From Ditylenchus dipsaci (lineage: Eukaryota; Nematoda; Chromadorea; Rhabditida; Anguinidae): 64,000 bases of DNA. Location of the stretch: assembly GCA_004194705.1 (NCBI GenBank), contig SADC01001313.1:44674-108673 (forward strand). The letters are read 5' to 3'. This document shows, in pieces, positions 36,676 to 48,046 of this stretch (position 1 is the stretch's first letter; every line of letters begins with the position of its first letter). The notes under the pieces are model-generated. The model was not told the origin of the DNA, did no database searches, and was given only the letters and a program-made list of their open reading frames with translations. The translations under genes were made by a program, and so were the position numbers.

Positions 36676-39368
36676 TGCAAAAGATTTTATAGAAACTGTC
36701 TATGCTAATTAATCAAAAAGTGAATAAAATACATAATAATTTTGTGACATTCTTATAATTTTTAAAAACTGTTATTTATGATTTTACTTATTGTTTTAAA
36801 ATAGCAATTTTATGGTTTTGATCAATTGTTTTTGTATCGCTCAGTTGCTCTTTTTCTAATTCCAAACTGGCATTTGTTAACTTAAAGGGGCGCATAATAT
36901 AAATCACGTTTAACACGGGAAAGGCTGTACGTCCTCATGGTATGTCCTTGCGCAGAATTTCACGCTGAACACGATAGTGAGAATTTTTTTCGAAAAAAGT
37001 CACTCTATGGTAGTCAGCTGCCTTCGTGAACGATCAATGTCACGATTTTTGCCTGTGTCACTTCAAATAGATGAAACATGCCAAATTTTTTAATATATTT
37101 ATTTAATTTCATGTGCAAAAAAAGCGCAGATTACCAGCTTTAAAATGACATATCGTGGAAGTATTTATGACTATCATATGAAAAAAATTTGGCTCTTAGA
37201 AATCATTGTGTTTTTTTCAAAAAAGTTGTTCATACAAGAAAAAAAGTGTGAAAACGCCGATTTCCAGTTACTAGCTGGTACTGATAAAGCAGAAAACTGC
37301 ACCAGATGATGCTTTAAAGTAATATGAAATCAGGCTTTTTGAGTGTTAGGCAAAGTTTCAAAAGTGAAATCCGAAAGAATCCTGGCCTGAAACTTTGATT
37401 TTGCTGGATAAACCTGAGCTTCTGACACTAGTCTCGTGTTCAGCATGGTCAATTTACTTAAGAAACTGCCCTTTCATTATAGAAATCATCGTGAAATTTC
37501 AAATTCCGCTCAAGACAAAAATTGTTTAAAATTTGAAAATTTTCGAATTAAATAAAGAGTTAAAAGGAATTTGAAATTTGACGGTTATTTTGATAATAAA
37601 AGGACAGTTTCTTGAAGAGGCCTTCTCGTGCCTGACACGGAGAAAATGTGGGGACCAGCATTTTTTTCTTTCTCGATCGAGTTTTACATGCGTTCTCATC
37701 CAAATTTTTTAAGTTTTGTGCCTAGTTTTTAAAGGGGCCTGTTCACGCTTTGCAATTTTTTTCCTAATCATTGAATTTTTGTACGGATTTGTCAACTTGG
37801 TTTCTAACAAAACTGTACGTAAAATTAAATTCTATTAAAAAAAAAGTTCAAAAGGTTTTTTAAAAACAGAGAAGTTAGGAGGTTGGCCTAATTATTTATT
37901 GTAAATGGCAGAATTTTTGGCGCTACTTGGATATACTCCCCCCCCCCAAATCAACTTTTTCAAAGTGTTTCCAAACACCCTATATCGATCTAAAATGGCC
38001 TCAGAAGTTTAAAAAAGACATTATTTTTGAGTTCTGGTGAATAAAAAACTGAGTTTTGGGACCACCCAAAATCACCCATTTTGACCATTTTTAAAGGGAT
38101 TTAGGTCTGTATTTGGGTGGAAATGGACCAAAAAAGGGACAAATTTTAAACAAAAAGGAAGATGTTGAACATAGTTTTGTTTACTGGGGCCTACCGCATA
38201 AATAAACTCTGGTATGCATACATTTTTTATGCATCCAGAGTCACTTTCGAGTGATTTGCGTCTAAGGTATGTGGGTGTGCCCATCTCAACCCCAAGCAAC
38301 CAAGCCCTCTGGAAACACTTTTTAAAAAAGTTGATTTGGGGGGGGGGTATGTCCAAGTAGGGTCGAAAATTACTTATTTTCAAATGCTGTTTTATCCGTC
38401 CCAGGCCATCGTTCTGCACAAAACGCATAGTATGGCACGCTCAACCTTTCTAGTGTCAATTCAGGAAGGAGTAATAATCAACCTTAAAAGTCTTTACTAA
38501 TACCAGACAAGTATATTCGCTACAGATATGACAAGACAAATACTTTAGCAATTCGAAGGTTCTTGGTTGGAAAATTCGAATGCGGACGTGTTGTGAGAGT
38601 GCACTAACCCTTTTAAAACAGTTGATGACAAAGTAATCAGCAGTTTTAAGACGATCTCTTAAAAATTGTAAATTTTATTGGATAAAAAAGTCAGAATCAC
38701 GTAAAAAAAGCTGGAAAATTTTGAAAATGTCTATTTTCAAAAGAGTTTATGAAGCAGGCTGAGCGATCTGTGTCTGCTCGTGCATACCCCTGCTGACACA
38801 TCAAAGGTGAACCAACTCAATTTTTGTTCCAATTCTGCAATATTCATCAAATAAAAATTGTCCGAATTCGGCCAACTTTTTCTAATATTTTGATACCTTC
38901 TAAAACTTCTTTCTTAACTTTTACAGGTTTAATATTTGTTGTTATTGTTTTCACCAAATTAGTGCACTAACATTTAATGTGCATGAAACTGTTAAAATAA
39001 ACTTCCTTTTTTCTCGAATATTTGTTAAAACACAATTGTTTACCTGGAGAAACACCAATTTTGTTTTATATTCTAATTTAAACGATTAAAAAGGTCATTG
39101 TTAGTTGAGCTTGTTTTTATGAAGCTATTTAATTGAACCTGAAAAATGATTTCGATTTAACATATGTCCTTTTTAAGATGGGTACATTTGAAATTTAATT
39201 TTGTTTAAAAACAGTCAAATATTGGTATATCTACCACCTCCAGTTTTAGCTTTGAACAATTTTTGTGGTTTTATGACTTTTTGAATTTCTATGACTTTTT
39301 AGTAATAATTGCAAGCATTCAGACTATACCAGAAAATATTTTTCTATAAGGTCCTTACGAATTAAAGA
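36676..39368. other. Intergenic, repeat-derived
   Basis: About 36880-37620 is a single-arm copy of the inner foldback unit of the 29-31 kb block (shared GAATTTCACGCTGAACACGA). About 37725-37830 is a half copy of the AAAGGGCC-type MITE. About 37915-38370 is a poly-C/poly-G palindromic element (GCTACTTGGATATACTCCCC and its inverse). 38450-39368 shows no feature apart from AT-rich sequence that should contain the promoter of the small secreted-peptide gene. Confidence 0.55.
37910..38372. repeat. Poly-C/poly-G palindromic TIR element
   Basis: Inverted ends: GGCGCTACTTGGATATACTC with a C run, and a G run with TATGTCCAAGTAGGGTCG. The interior contains one arm of the GCATCTCAACCCCAAGC hairpin and the block CTGGTATGCATACA. 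Confidence 0.75.
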
Positions 39369-39733
39369 ATGTACAAAAGTCTAGTAGCTATCATGTTCGC
39401 TGTATTAGCAATAAACAGTTGCACAGCTCAGCTCTACAACAACCTTAGTCCAGTAGGCGTAGAGGGACCATTAGGTCCGGTTGGATTTCAACATCCCGGA
39501 GGATCTTTTAATCCAGTTAATAGGTTTGGCTTTATAAATATATTTTTCCCAATTTCCAAACTTGTAATTTAGGGCAGAAGTAGGTTCAGTGATGGGAGCT
39601 CAGCAAGGTGCCGCTACAGGTAAAACAATCAATAGTTTTTTAATCTTTTTTAAATTGTGGTTAAGGAGGTGTTGGAGGAGCTGTTCTGGGTTCAGCTTTG
39701 GGAGGTGCGGCTGGAGCAGTTGGAAAAAAATAA
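39369..39733 (+). CDS. Small secreted peptide with glycine-zipper-like C-terminus
   Basis: Three exons with consistent phases: 39369-39523, 39573-39619 and 39666-39733 (TAA), 89 residues, uninterrupted. MYKSLVAIMFAVLAINSCTA is a convincing signal peptide, with likely cleavage after TA or TAQ. The mature part begins with Asn/Pro/Gly-rich sequence (SPVGVEGPLGPVGFQHPGG). The C-terminal half is Gly/Ala-rich with small residues at regular spacing (VGGAVLGSALGGAAGAVG) and ends in KK. This resembles glycine-zipper membrane segments or Gly-rich cuticular/antimicrobial peptides. No Cys remain after the signal peptide, so it is not a disulfide-type peptide. I do not recognise a named family. The introns are 49 and 46 bp. 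Confidence 0.8.
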
Positions 39734-40219
39734 TTTGATACATAATTTTTTTATGTCATTATTCATGTGTATTTTTATAATATATGTGATGGTTTGAATT
39801 TGAAATTCTCGAGATTTACCCACAATTTTGTGGATGGAATAAAGCATATCAGCTGTAAAATGCTAACATTGGGTTGCGACATGACTATGCTGATTTTCTG
39901 ATTTTCGATCAAGAAATGTTTTATGTGAATCGTGGAAAATCAAAATTTACCGTTTTTATAAGAGTTTTCTTTCCTTAGATATTCAGAGCAAGATAAAAGC
40001 CGTTAAAAACAAGTTTGTTTCTCTCCTTCCTCAATTCTTACCGCAAATTTCTTGGAACATATTCAAGAAAAATCGGTGGACCGAAAATAAAAAGGGGTAA
40101 TAGAGCTACCATAATTTTAATTTAAGAACATACATAAGAAATATTATTTCCGTGATGAAGAAATGCTACCGGAGAATACCCTCCCCAAATGAAATTTTTT
40201 TGAACTTTTTTGAAAGGCC

Positions 40220-41620
40220 CTTTTAACCGGGTACGTGACATTTCACCCCCCGGACATTTCACCCCCTGAATAATACATTTTATCTAAACGTATAGTATCA
40301 ACATCCTTAATTTCGTGGAACATTTTCAATTGCTACACATTAAAGGACAGCACCCCAAGTGCACCCCTTCCAAAGAGTATTTCTCTCTAAGCCAATTTTT
40401 TTATTTTTGACCTATTTCGCAGCTTTTACGCCGACAATACCAAAGGTATTTGGCCGCTGCGCGGTCGAAAGCCAGCACATTCCACATTGCAATAGATTGG
40501 GATAGAAAAAGCCGCTCTCCATAAATTTTCCCTATTATAAAATTATAAAACTTCCCCATTATAAAACTAAAGCTAGTATCAGTCCCATTATTTTTCCTTG
40601 AATAATAGTCATAAAATAGGTTTTTCTAGAACAGTAAACCTCTAAAACAGCGACGTTACTTACACGAGCCCCTGTTCTGAAGTAGTTTCGTATCGCTTGG
40701 GGTATCCAGGTGTATAGAAGTGGTAATTCCAAGTACCAAGTTTCTAGATAGGGGTGTCTAAATAGTAGTACCCTCTGTCGACCATTTTTATCTCAGACTA
40801 TTTTTTGTAGTGCATATAGCCTTGGTAGCTGGATCATCTGTATATTCCATGCACCAATCAAACCAAGTGGTCGTCCACTTGGATCAATTTTTTTACGTTT
40901 TGGGTTTCAAACTTGTTTTCTGCACTAATTCGAGTATTCTGAAGATGGTTTGACAGTAGTTAAATTACGTATTGATGCTACTTTCACATTTTTCGTAAAT
41001 CTTACAAAAATCAATTTTACAACTGTTAAACCATCTCTAGCTAGTGCAGAAAACAAGTTCCCGAAACGTAAAAAAATATTTTGATCAAAGTGGACAACCA
41101 CCTGGCTTGATTGGTGCATGGATTATCCAGTATAACTAAGATTGGATTATAGAAAAATATTTTAAAATTGTAAGAGTTCTTCCCAAAAAAACTAATTGTA
41201 AAACCACCACAAATGTTTTCGTGGATTAGCCATACTTAGATCACTACTACAATCATTCGGATTGTAGTAGTCAGCTGGTTCTTGTAAGAAATTAATGAAA
41301 AACCAAGGCATGACTAGTAGTATCTTCTAAAAAGTGTACAATATTACCAGTTATAATCAATAAAAATGGATGCCTTAGAGTTTTATCACGACCTAAAAAC
41401 AATATGGCCAAAATAAGGTGTGGTCCCAATGAGTGTCAACGGCCTACCCTGCTCAAGCCCCAACAAAGATTAGTTACAGCGATTTTGGAGGGAAGTATAT
41501 TAGCACAATGATACGCGAAAATAAATTATGCAATAATTTATGTAATATTTTTTGGCCTGGGGGTGAAGTGTCCCAGGGAGCGAAATGTCCTGGGGGTGAA
41601 ATGTCCGTGTCCCCTTTTAA
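40220..41620. repeat. Foldback with GGACATTTCACCCC end repeats
   Basis: The left end has CCCTTTTAACCGGGTACGTG followed by two copies of a 15-bp unit GGACATTTCACCCCC. The right end has three inverted copies (GGGGGTGAAATGTCC) followed by GTGTCCCCTTTTAA. A second inverted pair lies inside: about 40840-40930 (CACCAATCAAACCAAGTGG) against 41040-41115. No transposase frame is seen. Confidence 0.7.
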
Positions 41621-41714
41621 CTATTTTTGAAGCCTATCCTACACGATAAAAGGTGTTTTCACCTACTTTCCCGTATAGAATCTCAATCTTCAGAAATTGT
41701 TTCAGGGTTAATGA

Positions 41715-42648
41715 CAGGTATGGGAATCGTACTTTTTAAAGAGATTTGTACTTTTTTCGCCTCGTGTACTTTTTTGTACTCTTTTTTTCAATTTGCGCCA
41801 AAAACAAGAAAAATTTTGACTGCGGCGCAGGTTTTCGTTATGTTTTCAGTTATTTCTTTATTTTGTGAAGTCTTTATTAGATGTATTTTTAACCTTTTAT
41901 TGTTTGAAAGGCATGGTCACGGTTTCACATTTCAGTGCTTATCTTAACCAATTGCGTGTAAAGTTCAATACACGAACTCTTTCACAAAAGTAGTTTCAAT
42001 CTTTTTTGTGTGTTTTGGGGTCTAAAATTATCAAGTCCGTCTAAAACATGAAAAAACGAGTGTTGGGGTGATTCAAGGCAGTTAAAAACTTGTGGCTTCC
42101 AAAAAAAGCTGCCTTTGTCCCTTCTGTTTTTTCGCAAAAAAAAATCCGTCCAAAAGTTCTCAAAATTATATATCCTATATACATCCTATATACTGTATAT
42201 ACTTTTTAATAATTGTGATACAAAATAACTCGGTATAAAAATTGTAGAAAATATTTTGCGTTGGTCCCCCAATATGATTTTTTTTCTAAATATCAGAAAT
42301 ATATAAATTTAGTGTTCAGCTTGGGCAAAGTCTAAATTTATCGCAATTTTTTTGAAATTGCCTTCCCGCACCCAAACTGAAAAAGGAAAAAGAGATAGAA
42401 GATACCTAAGACCGGATTGAAGGGTGACAGCATCAACCAAAAAGATACATACGTATATTTAATACACATTTCAAGGCATTAATTAGACAAAAAATGGTTC
42501 GAATTGCTTTTAGAAAGAGTTGGTTAAATAAAAAAGGACAAAATCAATATGTTTCCCTGCGAAATAATGAGTTTTAGAAAAAGTTTTTTTTCCGACCCCA
42601 AAATCTTTTTTTTAATGTACTTTTTTGAAAATTCTCATTCCCATCCTG
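41715..42648. mobile_element. hAT-like element with perfect 8-bp duplication
   Basis: About 934 bp. The ends are CAGGTATGGGAAT and ATTCCCATCCTG, and GTTAATGA is present on both sides (41707-41714 and 42649-42656). GTACTTTTTAAAGAGATTTG motifs near the ends are shared with the small hAT MITE at 8235. The interior has no transposase that I recognise. Confidence 0.85.
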
Positions 42649-44628
42649 GTTAATGACTATTCTTGTACATCTTGACACCAAAAAAGATAGGGTTTGTACA
42701 TAGTTGTACATAGTTTGTACATAGTTTTGTTAACTGGAGCCTACCGCATAAATAAACTCTGGTATGCATGCTTTTTTCATGCATCCAGAGTCACTTTCGA
42801 GTGATTTGCGTCTAAGGTATGTGGGTGTGCGCATCTCAAACCCAAGCAACCAAGTTCCCTGCGCCCACTAAGGTGACGCAGGGGCTTGATTGAAAAAAAA
42901 AATTCATTTGGAGTGGGTATACTCCGATAGGGCCAAAAATTAAAATAAAAAACACTAGAAACTGTCTTATGTACCGAGCAAAATTTCTTTGGCTTATTTT
43001 TGTGATAATTTTTATACACTGTTCTTGTTTAACAGGTTATATTATTTGAAATAAAAGTGTTTTTCGACGGGGAAAACATTCAAGTAAAATGATTTTTGAG
43101 TAAAACTCGACTTTTGCCTGAGCTCACCTCAACGGTATCTGGCCATTTAACAAAATATTTCTTACTACATTTTTCAAATTTACTATTTACGGAACCCTTC
43201 AAAGCTATCCAAAGAACTTCAAAAAACATTTTCCGAACCACTTGACTCTAGGTAAATTGCTATTGTTATTTTTAAAGAAGAAAACAGGAGCGCTCAACGA
43301 GTGGGCGATTATGTGGTTGTTGTTGTTGTTGTGGGTGTCTACTGCATGCTTTATTTATCACCTCCTCTGCATTTAATTGCGTTTAAAAGGCATCTTGGTC
43401 CCCTAAGGCTGTGATAACCACCAACCACACTAACTTTATTGCTCTTTTATCGATTGCTTTTCAAGTAAAAAAGGAAGGATTATGAGAGGTAGAAGAATGC
43501 AGCAGCCATGTTCCGCTTGCACACCTCACTGCCCGCAATGCACAAAACATCAACAATGAGGAGGGAAAAGATGCATTTCAATCTTGTCGCCAGAGAAGAT
43601 CTTCGCTTTTTGGAAATAATTAGCTCAGGCTGTGGCGACAGTCTCCTCCCCGGTTAGCTAGAATGTGCATGAATCAAAAAGTATATTTTCTACTCACTTT
43701 TTGTCTTTAACAATAGTACATTAAAATTAGCTGGACTTTTTTTGAACTTTTGTATTCTTGTATTAAGTAGTCTCGATAAATAGAAGCCCTCCAGTGAACA
43801 GACACAAAAAATTGGGTAGTCGACAAGCAAACTCAACTAAGGTTACAATTAATAAATGGACGCATGAAGAAACGGAACACATTAGATCAACGAACTCCTA
43901 AGCTCGCCCTGTTTAAAGAAATTACACTCGGCAGTCTGCAAATATTTCTATATTTGCAGACCTAAAATTAATAATAATGATTTACAGAAAAAAAAGTTGT
44001 CCATTTAGTTTATGCTTAAATGTGTTCTAATTTGGTCCCCCGCCAATTCGAAAATTTGTCTAAAGATTGACCTTCTGTTCGGGTTTTTTTACTTGATCTC
44101 TAACAAAAGAAGGCCTAGAATTTAATTTTAGGTGTAGTTTTGTTAGATACTCAATCGGAAACTTTGTAAGTAAATACAACGATTAGTAAAATGTTTTAAT
44201 TAAAACGCGTGAACATGGTCCTTTAAAGAACCATGCCCGTAGCCGGCAATAAAAATTCCACACGTTTGAATGCGCGCGGTACACCACTTTTATTGCGGAA
44301 CTATTCAGGATTATTTTTCTGTTATTGAATGTTACAAAAATTTACTGTGTCTTGTGAATTACAAAAAAATGATATTATAATAAGTGCATGCAAAATCTAT
44401 TAATTTGCTGGTGAAGACAATAAAAATTGTTTTTGAAAAAAGAAAAAGTTCAAAACCGAAATATATTTTGTTGAGTTCAGCCATAAAAATATTTGCAGCT
44501 AAAAAGATTGGTTTTTCTGGGTTATTTACTAAGCGATTTCTTTAAGTTCAAATTGACAAAAACACATTTTGCGTATCTTGTTTCGTCGAATAACATTTTA
44601 TCTTTTTTTATTTCTAGATCAAGAAGTC

Positions 44629-44650
44629 TTTGTTTAAGCTTAAACAAAGC
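44629..44650. repeat. Perfect 22-bp palindrome
   Basis: A perfect inverted repeat centred on AAGCTT, with arms CTTTGTTTAAG and CTTAAACAAAG and no spacer. No associated function is visible. Confidence 0.6.
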
Positions 44651-45089
44651 CTCAGGCGTAACTTAAGCTAACATCTTTGGCATCATGTGGGTAATTAATG
44701 AGAACTACACTCGTAATTGTCGGCTTAAAAGTAAAAATTTTGGCGTTCAACTTCTTTTTCAAACTAAGAATTTGTATTTTGACTTTCTCACTTCAATCCA
44801 TTGATATTAATGCTTGCTATAGAGCTATAGCAGAAAGTTATGGGAAAGTGTCGTAAAATCTCCTCTTTCTTTCTATGTACCAACCAGCTTTGTATTGGAT
44901 CAAATGTAGCGCTTGAGTGAATTACTTCAATAACCATATTTTGGATTTAAATATTTTCATTTAAAGCTTTTTTGATTTTAAAATTCTATTGCAATTAATC
45001 AAATACGATGTTTTTGCTTTTCAATTAATATTTCCAATTCAGTATTTTGGAACCAAACTTTAAAATTTGAATTGTAAACTAAAGAGTGC

Positions 45090-45281
45090 ATGCTGGTAAA
45101 ATGTTGTGTTTTGTTAATGTCGAATGGAAAAAATGCGTTACAAATCATTTTGACTCGAAAAACTAATCTATGTCTTCTTAATCCTATAAACCTGTTGCGC
45201 AAATCGATTTCAAGTTATTTTATTGCCGTCTCTCACTCAGCTGTTTTGATAGCAACAATCATCTGGTGCAGAGAAAAACAG
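45090..45281 (+). CDS. Weak exon candidate with a hydrophobic segment
   Basis: The open frame ends YFIAVSHSAVLIATIIWCREKQ-like with a good donor (CAG then GTAAGA) at 45282. The hydrophobic stretch could be a membrane helix. No acceptor, neighbouring exon or family match is apparent, so this is a low-confidence lead. Confidence 0.15.
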
Positions 45282-45691
45282 GTAAGAGCGCCAGTCAGTT
45301 CCTAGGTTAGAAGGAGGCAAAGAGAGAGTAATCGGTGTTCTAATCCGCTTTGCCTTTTCACCTTTTGAGGTAGTGACTGCATGCCTACCTACCTATCACC
45401 TCATGAACTACCTCAGTTCAACAGGCCACAAACAAAATTAACATGTGGTTAGAAATTAGGAAAACAACTTCCTTGTAAAAAATGTTTTCTTGGTAGTTTT
45501 GTACCAATTGCTTGCTAACTAGAAATAATTTTAAATTTTAGAAATAATTTTACCATTTAGGTCTTTGTCATAGTTTGCATTCTCTTACTTTTTCAGGTGT
45601 CTTTATGTGAATTGCGAAATCATGATCTTGTTTATTATATAATATTTTATTATATATAAAAAACTCATACTTAATTCCTTAAAAATGTATA

Positions 45692-45958
45692 CCGTATATT
45701 CTCGATTAGAAGGCCCTCTCTAATAGAAGGCCCCTCTCTAATAGAAGGCCCCCCTTGAGGACCTATATATCAGCCTAGAAAAAGAAATTCGCAAATCTGT
45801 TTTTCGCGTTTTTTTAAGTTAACACGAGCTTACCTGATTCCACTTTTAAAATTTTGGTTGACACGCAAAAATCTTAAAATCGACCCAAATTTTTTCCGAC
45901 TTTTTCAGGGTTGAAAAATAGAAGGCCCGGCCTTCTAATAGAGAATATACGGTAGTAT
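45692..45958. repeat. ACCGTATTT-type element
   Basis: The ends are TACCGTATATTCTCGATTAG and CTAATAGAGAATATACGGTA. Next to them are AGAAGGCCCTCTCTAATAG-type direct repeats. The interior is in the opposite orientation to the other copies (family core seen as its inverse). About 265 bp. Confidence 0.75.
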
Positions 45959-46036
45959 GTTTATAGTTGACGAAGCATAGTTAACTATGATTAAGGGATT
46001 TCATTAACTTTTTTGAATATTTTCGTAATTATGTTA

Positions 46037-46409
46037 TGGCTCGTTCAGAAACCCAGAGTTTGATTTGGCGTTGGAGTCGGAGTAAAAGGTGTTCATGATG
46101 CAAAATACTCCAAATCCAACGTGTTCACGAAGTCGGAGTTAGAGTATCTCTGATTGGTGAGCGCGTTTTTCGCCAAAACTTTTTATTTTTCGAGCTTTTT
46201 GATTGTTCAGACTCATAGTAGCTTCTGCGTCCACTAATAGCTCATAGAAAGGCGAAATGTACCGATTTCCGGCGTAAAAGGTCTTAACTGATCAGAGATA
46301 CTACAACTCCGACTTCGTGAACACGTTGGAGTCGGAGTTGGAGTAAAGTGTGTTCACGATGCCAAATACTCCAACACCAACTCCAACTCTGGTATTTCTG
46401 AACGAGCCA
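46037..46409. mobile_element. PIF/Harbinger-like MITE
   Basis: 373 bp. Inverted ends TGGCTCGTTCAGAAA and TTTCTGAACGAGCCA are flanked on both sides by TTA, the 3-bp duplication typical of PIF/Harbinger. The arms extend for about 120 bp with repeated GTTGGAGTCGGAGT and GTGTTCACGA motifs. No transposase or Myb-like frame is present. Confidence 0.75.
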
Positions 46410-46439
46410 TTATTAATTTAACATACAATGAACATGCTA

Positions 46440-46594
46440 CAGTCAAATCTCGATATAGTGACACCCCTCGGGACCGTTCTTGGGGTGTCACTATATGGGA
46501 GTGTCACTTCAGTCATTTTATTTTAGCCAAAACCAAACTAACCGACTTCGAGGTGTCCCTATATTGGAGGTGTCACTATATCGAGGTTTGACTG
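46440..46594. mobile_element. Pogo-like MITE, copy 2
   Basis: 155 bp with ends CAGTCAAATCTCGATATAGT and ACTATATCGAGGTTTGACTG, flanked by TA. The interior repeats GGTGTCACTATAT. Confidence 0.8.
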
Positions 46595-46619
46595 TACAGT
46601 GAATTTTTCAATGATATTA

Positions 46620-47415
46620 GGTCGTGTCAAACCTTTGAAACGTTTTTTTAACAAATATTTGTAGCATTTTGTTTTTTACAGACTTTTAGATTTTGTGGCC
46701 AATATTTTTAGCTACAAAATAAGAGGTCAGCTTTAACACGAGAAAGGCCGACTGTAAGAATTGTCTGCCTGGGGGTTTTCAGACCTCCTGAGCACGAATA
46801 TCACAAAAACATAATTGCAATGCCCTTAAAAAGGGTATTTTTCGTGACGACTCATCAAGGTCAGGTATGGTTTTTTCGGCGCTACTATAGAATACCCCCC
46901 CCCCCAAAATCCGACCTTTAAAAAATGCTGTAACTACCTTTGCAAACAACAAGTTTAGGCTTAGCCCTTAGGCTTGGGGTAGGCCAGCGTACGGAAGTTG
47001 TGACTAATGAAGAGTTTGCGCACATTTTCCGGGGTCTGGACATAAATTTGAATACTTTTTACTTAAGTTTTAAAAGGTCGGATTTTTGGGGGGGGGGGTA
47101 TTCTATAGTAGGGTGGTTTTTTCTTTAAGTTGGTGAGCAATAAATTCAGTTCGGCATTTTTTTCGAAAGAGAGCCCTTGTCTGTGCTTTTTAATGATATA
47201 AAAATTCAAAAACATCCAGACGTTTTTTAAGGGCATTGCAAGCATGTTCGGCGGTCCGATTTTGTGATATTCGTGCTCAGCAGGTCTTAAAACCCCAATT
47301 AGACAATTCTTACAGCCGGCCCTTCTCTTGTTGAAAAAATGTTAGAAAAAAATCTATCAAAAAAACACAATGCTATAAATATTTGAAAAGAACGCATCAA
47401 ACTTTTGACACGACC
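46620..47415. repeat. Nested foldback, GGTCGTGTCAAA ends
   Basis: The outer ends are GGTCGTGTCAAACCTTTGAA and its inverse (TTTGACACGACC). Next inward, 46730-46850 pairs with 47220-47335 (AAGAATTGTCTGCC, GAGCACGAATATCACAAAA). In the centre a separate poly-C/poly-G element (about 46875-47122; GCTACTATAGAATAC then a C run, AAAATCCGACCTTT, and the inverse) has inserted. Confidence 0.7.
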
Positions 47416-47894
47416 CAACATTTTATTTTTTAAAATTTTATTATTTTTTAATTTCGCTGTAACTTATGGCTTTCAAAATGTAGTTTTGTTTAAAAAACTT
47501 GACTATGTTTTAATTACAACTTGTAAGCAAATCGAGGAAGTACATTTGTTATATTCAATTGATTCTGAGCGATAGAAACAAAAGCTGTTTTGAAGGAGCC
47601 CATTCAATTTGAATTTTTTTTATTATACTTTTAATTCACTGAATCTAGATTACTAGGTAGCTGTCGAACTTTACTGATTAGTTTTTATAATGTAGATGCG
47701 AAGGAATTTAAATGCATCAGGAGTTATTTTATTTCAGCTCCCAATCGCTAAGTTCTTAAAATTATAAGTTTATTTTAATAGCTCTTAAAAAGCTGAAATC
47801 TAGGGCTATATGCTATTGCCGAAAAGTTCCAAAATGACAACAAACCAAAAAAAATTCTCATATAAAATTTCTAGTAAAATTCAGTAATTTGCAG

Positions 47895-48046
47895 GTGAAA
47901 TTTATAACTTTGAGGGTTCAACTCAATTCGGAACTAAAATTTTTTACACAAAACCAGATAATCATATATTTAGTGTATCAAATGGCTCTGTTTATAGATT
48001 CCACAGAAGTTTCTGGAGTAATTGCTCAAAGGCTAATTTTACCTAA
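47895..48046 (+). CDS. Candidate terminal exon of an unknown gene
   Basis: After an acceptor (TTTGCAG) one frame reads GEIYNFEGSTQFGTKIFYTK, then NGSVYRFHRSFWSNCSKANF and a stop (TAA, 48044-48046). Its composition is much more protein-like than the surroundings. It would need a phase-1 upstream exon, and I find none in 43-47.8 kb. The overlapping ATG-started frame is poorer in composition. Confidence 0.25.

Noticed and set aside
43310..43335. GTT microsatellite as a functional element
   Set aside because: It is a short simple repeat with nothing around it to suggest function.
44999..45202. 67-residue frame on the minus strand
   Set aside because: It has no splice context and no recognisable motif, and overlaps an equally open + strand frame.
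45366..45420. let-7-seed-like palindrome (TGAGGTAGT ... ACTACCTCA)
   Set aside because: The 10-bp outer stem is perfect, but beyond it the arms fail to pair over the 20-22 bp expected of a let-7 precursor, and the bases after the seed do not follow the family.
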